A DNA stretch of 64,000 bases from Vibrio quintilis. GTDB lineage: Bacteria > Pseudomonadota > Gammaproteobacteria > Enterobacterales > Vibrionaceae. A program made the translations under genes and the position numbers. The stretch covers positions 1,612,001-1,676,000 of the forward strand of contig NZ_AP024897.1 in assembly GCF_024529975.1 (NCBI RefSeq), read 5' to 3'. Shown one piece after another: positions 58,226 to 64,000 of the stretch. The first letter of the stretch is position 1. Each line of letters opens with the position of its first letter. Under the pieces are notes generated by a model, which saw only the letters and a list, made by a program, of their open reading frames with translations, did no database searches and had not been told where the DNA came from.

Positions 58226-60141
58226 GTCAGACAACGATTCCGTTAGAATTTGAAAAATATCTGCAAAATCAGATCAGTGCCGGTCAGGGACCGGATATGA
58301 ATGAAATGATTTTTGCATATCTCCCGGATTTGGATCTGGGGAAACTGATTGACCGGGAAACCGGATTACCCGATGAATCATTCTGGGTTCACCGGCATGA
58401 TATTGACCAGACCGGGAAACTCGGAGATAACGCCCTGGTTTACTCGGCCATTGTGCCGGATTCCGTCCCGGAATTTACATTTAACGCGCTGTTCCTGCAT
58501 GATAAAAATGTCGCAAATTCATGCGGCATGATTGTTTATAAACCGGCAGAAACCAAAGAGGCTGGGATGTCGATCACCAAGAGTTTGTTACAGCGTTATA
58601 CCGGCGCGGCGCAGATTGCCGGAATCACCGTTGATGCAGCGACCTGGCAGATTGATTACAACGCCCGTTTATGTGGTATGGATGATGATCACCGGCTGGC
58701 GTGTTTCGATGTGTACGGACACACCGCCTTTATCAGCGGGTTTGATGTCACGTTTGTCGGGGATTCGAAATACCAGATCACACAGGGTCATGCATACATC
58801 GGGGGATTACGCGCGGTTTCTGATGGGGATATCACCCGCACAATCAGTGAATTGCCGGTCATTCTCTATGCGGATGTTTACCGGGACGGCACTGCAATCA
58901 GCAAATGGGACAACATCGTTACGTTAAATATCAATGCTGATGAACTGAGTGATTATAAAGACTTGTCCGGGCGGCAACACTACATCGCAAAAATTGCGTC
59001 AATTGATGCAGAGGGAAACATCACAGATGAACGCCAGTGGATGTCATCCGCCGGTGATGTGTGTTTATCCGGTCCTGTTCGGGTCAGCCCTGGCGGAACC
59101 TACACATACCAAATCACCAATTTTAATGATTTCAGTACGTATCAACAAAAAATACTACAGGGCAGTGTGACACGTGCCGATGACACGTTGACAGTGACAG
59201 TGCCTGAATCCAACGAGAATCAGGACATCAAATTGACGGTGTTGCGTGACAGCCGCAGTTATGAGTTTGTGATCCACTCGCGGCGGGTTGATGTCACGAC
59301 GCCGCAACTTACATCACCGCTTAGCGGGGCGGATAGTGTTGCAGTTAATCCCACATTAACCAGCTCTGACTATACCGCCGCAGATGAAACCGACACTCAT
59401 GAATCGTCATCGTGGGAAATTGCCACGGATGAACAGTTCTCAGATATCGTCTGGAGCAAATCTCAGTCAGCGGATGATTTAACTTCCGTGTCATTGCCTG
59501 CCAATACGCTGGAACTCGGAACCGCATATTATGCCCGTGTCAGGCATTATTCCGGGAGTGGCAGTATGTCTGACTGGTCAGACACGGTACAGTTTACAAC
59601 TACATTATATGCCGTCGGCGGTGTGGTTGATGGGGATATTATTGTGGGTCAGTTTGATGGTGACTGGCTGTTAGTTGCCCCGGCGACAAAGCGGGGGATT
59701 AGTTACTGGGGGTTGCATGGTACTGATACCAGCTTAACCAACTTGTCATACCTGCAAAATGACCCGAATACGGGCAAATCAAATACTGATGTTTTGGTCA
59801 GTTCATACAGCAGTGTAAAAGATTCGTATGGCCGGAAAGGCGCAATGGCTGCAAATTCATGCCGGAACATGGGATATGACCTGCCCAATATTCAGGAGTT
59901 ATTTTATATCTATTCCCATACCAGCATGATCGATGCGGCCGATAAATCAGGAGGGACGAACACACTGAATTATATCGCGAATCACGGAGATGTTACCTCA
60001 TCAGATGTGATCGCATTTTCATCGTCTGAAAAAGATTCCGGCTTTGTGATGGGCGTTAATTTTCATACAGGCGAAAAAAGCGCCTATACAAAAGAAGTCT
60101 CTAAATATTGGTTTATCCCATGCCGGAGGGTTTCACTATGA
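58222..60141 (+). CDS. Tail fibre protein (P2 gpH position)
   Basis: A 639-residue protein. The N-terminal 210 residues have 'NEMIFAYLPDLDLGKLIDRE' and FNALFLHDKNVANSCGMIVY, fitting the tail-collar fibre family (DUF3751). The middle holds beta-sandwich modules (SPGGTYTYQITNFND; GTAYYARVRHYSGSGSMSDW). The C-terminal 190 residues (GDWLLVAPATKRGISYWGLH, DLPNIQELFYIY, FSSSEKDSGFVMGVNF, IPCRRVSL) look like the DUF1566/C-type-lectin-like fold, a likely receptor-binding tip. It overlaps the next gene by ATGA. Confidence 0.82.
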   Translation: MSQTTIPLEFEKYLQNQISAGQGPDMNEMIFAYLPDLDLGKLIDRETGLPDESFWVHRHDIDQTGKLGDNALVYSAIVPDSVPEFTFNALFLHDKNVANSCGMIVYKPAETKEAGMSITKSLLQRYTGAAQIAGITVDAATWQIDYNARLCGMDDDHRLACFDVYGHTAFISGFDVTFVGDSKYQITQGHAYIGGLRAVSDGDITRTISELPVILYADVYRDGTAISKWDNIVTLNINADELSDYKDLSGRQHYIAKIASIDAEGNITDERQWMSSAGDVCLSGPVRVSPGGTYTYQITNFNDFSTYQQKILQGSVTRADDTLTVTVPESNENQDIKLTVLRDSRSYEFVIHSRRVDVTTPQLTSPLSGADSVAVNPTLTSSDYTAADETDTHESSSWEIATDEQFSDIVWSKSQSADDLTSVSLPANTLELGTAYYARVRHYSGSGSMSDWSDTVQFTTTLYAVGGVVDGDIIVGQFDGDWLLVAPATKRGISYWGLHGTDTSLTNLSYLQNDPNTGKSNTDVLVSSYSSVKDSYGRKGAMAANSCRNMGYDLPNIQELFYIYSHTSMIDAADKSGGTNTLNYIANHGDVTSSDVIAFSSSEKDSGFVMGVNFHTGEKSAYTKEVSKYWFIPCRRVSL

Positions 60142-60785
60142 TTGGTATCGTCAATTCTCAGAATCAAATTTTGTGTGGGCCGGTTAACTATGATGGTGAT
60201 CATATCCGGAATCTGGTTTTCCGGATGGGCGGTAATTCAGCCGTAGTGCCTCAGTATGAACCGGCATCCGTTGTAAAATGCGGCGCGTTAGCCATTATGC
60301 CTGTATCTGACCCCTGCACTGATGTTGAACATCCGGAATTTTATATCCCGTCGATCGGATACTGGTACGTCAACGATGGTGTCATTACCCGCGATTTATC
60401 GCTGAATGAACGTGATATCACTGACGTGCGTTCAGTGCTGATCGATAATCTCTCTGAAATTCGCTGGAATTGTGAATGCGGCGGGATTGTGTTTGATGAG
60501 AAAACAATCTCTACCTCCCGTGATGACCGCTCTGCACTGTTAGCATCAGCGCAGTCTATTGCAGATGATGCGTCAATTCAGTGGAAAACACAGTCCGGGT
60601 TTATCTCACTGGATAAACAAGCCATCAATGAATTATTAACAGCCGTGACGCAGCATGTGAACCGGTGTTTTACGGCTGAAAAAAATATCAGTGATCAGAT
60701 TGATGCTGAAACATCATTTACAACACTGACTAACCTGAATTTAACTGAGTTGTTTGACTCAGAATATCAGGCGCAAACGTCATGA
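60138..60785 (+). CDS. Tail protein with DUF4376-like domain, fibre partner
   Basis: A 215-residue protein. Residues about 95-200 have 'RDDRSALLASAQSIADDASI' then QWKTQSGFISLDKQAINELL and AVTQHVNRCFTAEK, matching the DUF4376 domain found beside phage fibres. The N-terminal part (MIGIVNSQNQILCGPVNY) is like a fibre assembly protein. Probably a chaperone or fibre-associated component. Overlaps the fibre by 4 bases. Confidence 0.75.
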   Translation: MIGIVNSQNQILCGPVNYDGDHIRNLVFRMGGNSAVVPQYEPASVVKCGALAIMPVSDPCTDVEHPEFYIPSIGYWYVNDGVITRDLSLNERDITDVRSVLIDNLSEIRWNCECGGIVFDEKTISTSRDDRSALLASAQSIADDASIQWKTQSGFISLDKQAINELLTAVTQHVNRCFTAEKNISDQIDAETSFTTLTNLNLTELFDSEYQAQTS

Positions 60786-61675
60786 TGTGGCAACAGTCTG
60801 CTCTGTCGTGGCCGGATACCGCGCAGCAGGTACAAACACCGGCTGAATCGGTCACTAATCAAATCAACTCTCAGGCAGACAGCGCAGTCAGCCGGTTGAA
60901 CCGGTTAACCGGTGATGCGTCATACAGCCGCCATGATTTGAGCACGGATGCACAATCATTGCTCAACCTGCGCGGTGAACTGAATCAACTGCTAGTCACC
61001 GGCACAATCATCACCGTGACACCCTATCAGTTTCAGGTTGGTAACCGGGTCAATCACGGCTGGTATCTGAACCCGCAAACCGCGATTGAAACGCTGGTAA
61101 AAAAATTACGGGATGCCTCCGATATGAACCGCCCCGGTGGTAATTTACATGTTGTCGGCATCATGACCACCGCGCCGAATCTGGGGCGGTTTGTTTCAGA
61201 GCTGCAAATCATCACTGATGTTCTGCCGCTCCCGCAGTGGTGCCAGGTCAAACGCCAGAGCGAATCATTACTCACCAATGAAACGGATAAATTTTTCGAG
61301 CCAGCGGCGATTGTGCAGCCCCGGTTTAAACCGGGTGATTCGCTCAATACCAATCCTATGCATGACTATTTCCGGCAGCAGGGGACACAAATCGCGATGT
61401 TGGAATCACTTGCCAGTGACCAAACACATGTTATCGGCAAACTGGCAGCGCTGGCCGCAAAACGGAAACATCAAATTGTTCAGGTATCAGCTGCAATTAA
61501 TGCGATGAAAACACTAAAAGGTTCACTCTGGTCTTTCGCTGCAAGCGGCAGTTTAAACAGTGTTGCAAGCCAGCTTTCTAACAGCAATATTCCGAACAAT
61601 CATCAATACACCATCGCCAGCCTGATCATTAGTAACAGCCCGTTGAAATTCTGGGAGGCACTTTGTTCGCATTAG
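60782..61675 (+). CDS. Tail/baseplate protein of HP1-type phages, function unknown
   Basis: A 297-residue protein not tied to a named P2 gene. Visible blocks: SRLNRLTGDASYSRHDLSTD, 'LNLRGELNQLLVTGTIITVT', NRPGGNLHVVGIMTTAPNLG and a C-terminal helical part. It sits in the tail operon between the fibre partner and the two hub proteins, and overlaps both neighbours, so it is probably structural. Confidence 0.6.
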   Translation: MMWQQSALSWPDTAQQVQTPAESVTNQINSQADSAVSRLNRLTGDASYSRHDLSTDAQSLLNLRGELNQLLVTGTIITVTPYQFQVGNRVNHGWYLNPQTAIETLVKKLRDASDMNRPGGNLHVVGIMTTAPNLGRFVSELQIITDVLPLPQWCQVKRQSESLLTNETDKFFEPAAIVQPRFKPGDSLNTNPMHDYFRQQGTQIAMLESLASDQTHVIGKLAALAAKRKHQIVQVSAAINAMKTLKGSLWSFAASGSLNSVASQLSNSNIPNNHQYTIASLIISNSPLKFWEALCSH

Positions 61676-62136
61676 ATGGAAAAACATTCAGCATTAAAAA
61701 CCTGCTCGTCAATTTTGAGCGGGAATTTAAAACGCAGGATATGAGCGGCCAGTCATGCAATACCGATGATGCAGAGCAGGGCGAAAAAGCCGCGAAACTC
61801 TCTGTTACCGGCCTGATCTCTTTTACTGATATTGAGCAGTTGAAAACACTGGAGGCGATGAGCGCAGCAAAAACAGAGACCGGAGACCGGAAAATATACC
61901 GGGTTGTCGATGATCTGGCGAATGCGTTTAAAATCCGTGAGGTCAAATTCAGCGGCCGGTTCTCGGCTGAACAACAGTCTGATGTGATGGCCTGGCAGGT
62001 CTCGTTTTCTCTGCGTGAGCATAAAAGCGCGGCAGAGCAGAAAGAGCAACACCAGAAAACCAAAACCAAAGCTACACAATCCCAAAACACCCGGCTGAAG
62101 CAATCGCTGATGCAGAACAAAGAGGCCATTCAGTGA
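61663..62136 (+). CDS. Tail-hub-associated protein, TTG start
   Basis: A 157-residue protein. GGGAGG lies 4-5 bases before a TTG at 61663 (LFALDGKTFSIKNLLVNFER with the first residue read as Met), so TTG is the likely start; no ATG is near. N-terminal half is beta-rich (LSVTGLISFTDIEQLKTLEA), the end is Gln/Lys-rich and coiled. It is probably a baseplate or U-like component preceding the hub. Overlaps both neighbours. Confidence 0.65.
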   Translation: MFALDGKTFSIKNLLVNFEREFKTQDMSGQSCNTDDAEQGEKAAKLSVTGLISFTDIEQLKTLEAMSAAKTETGDRKIYRVVDDLANAFKIREVKFSGRFSAEQQSDVMAWQVSFSLREHKSAAEQKEQHQKTKTKATQSQNTRLKQSLMQNKEAIQ

Positions 62137-63770
62137 AATTAGAAAAACGGCTTTATATCTCCAATCAGGAATATGACATTGCTGATGTAACCGTGTCACT
62201 GCGTTTGTCACTAGGCGGAAAAGCGATTTTCACGGTTCAGGCCGATAGCGCCCCGGAACTGAAAGAACAGGTGCGGTTAGATATCGGCTATGAGCAGGAT
62301 ATGTATATTTTCTTTGAAGGCTACATTGAAAAGACGCAGATTGCCCAGAATGGATTTTATAAAATCACAGTCAAAGAGCACGCCGGGGCACTCAGTTTGC
62401 GCTGGCCGCTGAGTATTGAACACCCGACCGCGATCGACATTCTGAATCAGCTCACAGCACTGACCGGATTAGATTTTAAATATCCGGACGCTGATTATAT
62501 GAAAACCCGGATCCCGAATTTTGTTCACCAGGGCAACGGGTATCAGTGTCTGAAAAATGTCGCAGAGACGTTTAATATTCCTGATTGTATCTGGTGTCAG
62601 TGTGATGATCAGAAAATATGGTTTGGCGCATATGCAGACAGCCATTTTTACAATAAGCCCATGAGTGTGCCGGATGAGTTTTCAGCCCGGCAAATTGCAG
62701 ATAGCATCACGATTGTGCCGTATCCGATGCTGAGGCCGGGCAGGGTGGTGAATGACCACCGAATCAACCGTGTTGTACTCAACAATGATGAGATGACCAT
62801 CTACTGGCAGCAGAACAACAGTGAGACATACGCACATAAACAGCGTATTTATAATGATTTCCCGGAACTCTCCGCCGGGTTTCATCTGCCCAAACTGGGC
62901 CGGGTTGAGTTCGTGCGGGATAATGCTGCATCCGGAAATACCGCTGATCCGTTCCGCCCGCGTTATTCGGTGGATATTCAAATGCTGGATGCTGACATGA
63001 AGGTTGATAAAACGGTGCCGGTTTATCGCTCTGTTCCGTTGCCGGTCAACATGAGCGGCCATGAATCCGGATTGCTCGCGTACCCATTAGAGGGAACCAT
63101 TGTTGAAATCGCGTTCGCCTATGGCCGCAGTGACCTGCCGCTGATTCGTAGTGTTTATGGCCGGGATTACGCATTACCGGATATCAAACCGGGGGAACAG
63201 TTGCAGCAGCAACGCGATGAGGTCAGCCGCCGGACAGATGCGGCAGGGAACATCACAGACCAAACCGATCAGGTGTTCGCATCATCGGCGTTCACAATGA
63301 CAGATACCGCGCAACAGTACAGCGGCAGCTTTGGCGCGCATCAGCTTGATATATCACAACATAGCTTTGAGAACATCACAGGCAAAAAGCTGATTGAAGC
63401 GCTCGGAGCGGTTGAAGTGCTGACCGGGGATAATATGGAACTCGGCAGCCTGGGGAATATGCACACCGCAACCGCCGGAGAATTGATAGAAACCATCGGA
63501 AAAATCCGCCGCAGCATTGCCGCCGATCATCAGTGGCTACAATCCCCGAAAACATGGGTGGGTTCGAAACAGGAAAATATATTAATCCTGCTCTCTGAAC
63601 TGATGCAGGTTGTCAAAGAACTGGCCGATACATTATCAACTCACACTCACAACGGCGTGTTAGCTGGCCCGGCAACAACATCCACCCCGGTGCAGGCGCA
63701 GACAATCACCGGCCACGGTGAGGACAGTCATTCACTGAAACAGCGGTTAGATCCAATCACTAAACGATAG
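62133..63770 (+). CDS. Baseplate hub/spike protein (gpD/gpV-like)
   Basis: A 545-residue protein. The N-terminal 330 residues have gpD/gp27-like hub elements (LDIGYEQDMYIFFEGYIEKT; 'AIDILNQLTALTGLDFKYPD'; AETFNIPDCIWCQCDD). From about 330 a spike-like part begins (PLEGTIVEIAFAYGRSDLPL-like, LIRSVYGRDYALPD), then a collagen-poor helical tail with HTHNGVLAGPATTSTP, resembling gpV-type ends. It combines hub and spike, as seen in HP1-type phages. Last gene of the tail operon; a terminator follows. Confidence 0.75.
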   Translation: MKLEKRLYISNQEYDIADVTVSLRLSLGGKAIFTVQADSAPELKEQVRLDIGYEQDMYIFFEGYIEKTQIAQNGFYKITVKEHAGALSLRWPLSIEHPTAIDILNQLTALTGLDFKYPDADYMKTRIPNFVHQGNGYQCLKNVAETFNIPDCIWCQCDDQKIWFGAYADSHFYNKPMSVPDEFSARQIADSITIVPYPMLRPGRVVNDHRINRVVLNNDEMTIYWQQNNSETYAHKQRIYNDFPELSAGFHLPKLGRVEFVRDNAASGNTADPFRPRYSVDIQMLDADMKVDKTVPVYRSVPLPVNMSGHESGLLAYPLEGTIVEIAFAYGRSDLPLIRSVYGRDYALPDIKPGEQLQQQRDEVSRRTDAAGNITDQTDQVFASSAFTMTDTAQQYSGSFGAHQLDISQHSFENITGKKLIEALGAVEVLTGDNMELGSLGNMHTATAGELIETIGKIRRSIAADHQWLQSPKTWVGSKQENILILLSELMQVVKELADTLSTHTHNGVLAGPATTSTPVQAQTITGHGEDSHSLKQRLDPITKR

Positions 63771-63787
63771 CCACACAATCCCACACA

Positions 63788-63812
63788 GCGCAGCCAGATG
63801 GCTGCGTTTCTT
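63788..63812 (+). terminator. Rho-independent terminator of the late tail operon
   Basis: Stem CGCAGCC / GGCTGCG with a 4-base loop, followed by TTTCTTTTT. It lies about 20 bases after the hub gene stop. Confidence 0.85.
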
Positions 63813-63834
63813 TTTGCCTGTCAGTTACCCTAAT

Positions 63835-63981
63835 TCAATACATGCAGCAGCACAGAGCGCCACGCTCACGTAATCGGGCAATCGCGTCACGTAATCCGCA
63901 CTCCTCTACACCCGCCTGCGATGTTTTTGAGGTGGTTTTTTTGCAGTTTTTATTTTGTGAAAATCCGGCTGGCCGGTCATA
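63835..63981 (-). CDS. Small phage wHTH-like protein at the right edge
   Basis: A 48-residue minus-strand frame: MTGQPDFSQNKNCKKTTSKT then SQAGVEECGLRDAIARLRER and GALCCCMY. The second half matches the phage winged-helix pattern in which VEECGLRDAIARLRERG is the recognition part (HTH_55 type). It may be complete or the end of a longer gene beyond the window; no good ribosome site was seen. The three adjacent Cys near the end are odd. Confidence 0.4.
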   Translation of the reverse strand, partial: YDRPAGFSQNKNCKKTTSKTSQAGVEECGLRDAIARLRERGALCCCMY

Positions 63982-64000
63982 CGCTCAGACCCCGTGATAT

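Noticed and set aside
58222..60141. Diversity-generating retroelement target in the fibre C-terminus
   Set aside because: The C-type-lectin-like end suggested it, but no reverse transcriptase and no template repeat is present in the window.
1..64000. CRISPR arrays, insertion sequences, rRNA
   Set aside because: No regularly spaced direct repeats, transposase genes or ribosomal RNA sequences were recognised.

Overview
The window looks like a Vibrionaceae chromosome, most likely Vibrio. The grounds are the gene content (DUF6694-type lipoprotein, YkgJ/YcgN cysteine-cluster proteins, a surface protein with a GlyGly-CTERM-like tail, a K139/HP1-like prophage) and a family of dispersed palindromes of the type ATACCCAAGCAACCTGAA…TTCAGGTTGCTTGGGTAT. 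The species call is inference. No tRNA, rRNA, CRISPR array or insertion sequence was recognised.

Region A (1-5.6 kb) is the distal end of a lambda-like prophage: the C-terminus of tail assembly protein I, the host-specificity protein J, and a tail fibre whose C-terminal two thirds are RCC1-type beta-propeller repeats. A 780-residue protein follows (5.75-8.1 kb): TIR/DUF4062-like N-terminus, helical repeats, coiled coil and two membrane spans. It sits where phages often carry accessory cargo.

Region B (8.1-29.1 kb) is chromosomal. It holds a convergent orphan NRPS (condensation plus adenylation, no carrier domain) with a long AT-rich upstream region containing a 25-bp palindrome. It also holds two small exported proteins and a cluster of GNAT, DUF6916-like, three tail-collar (MdpB-type) proteins and a 2213-residue repeat-rich surface protein. 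After these come a lipoprotein, a macro-domain hydrolase, a GFA-family protein, a chemotaxis receptor, two cysteine-cluster proteins, and a nitroreductase divergent from an HxlR regulator.

Region C (29.2 kb to the right edge) is a near-complete P2-family prophage of the HP1/K139 type. The left arm has integrase, two lysogenic-conversion-type genes, CI, Cox, a CII-like protein and small early genes, then the HUH replication endonuclease gpA. A regulatory and accessory zone (37.2-43.0 kb) follows, with an XRE regulator, an Ogr-like zinc-finger activator next to a LexA-type box, a small two-gene unit behind a promoter whose spacer is a perfect palindrome, a tyrosine-recombinase-like protein that has lost its catalytic residues, a predicted structured RNA, and a ribbon-helix-helix regulator with three operators. 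The late genes are in the usual P2 layout: Q and P leftward; O, N, M, L, R, S, sheath, tube, lysis cassette, tail chaperone with a -1 frameshift, tape measure, baseplate, fibre and hub rightward. The right attachment site is not visible.

Within the prophage, CI and Cox face each other across a shared control region. Early genes lead to gpA replication, the Ogr-like protein probably switches on the two divergent late operons, and the LexA box suggests coupling to DNA damage. No dispersed palindrome occurs in region C, consistent with it being a newer insertion.
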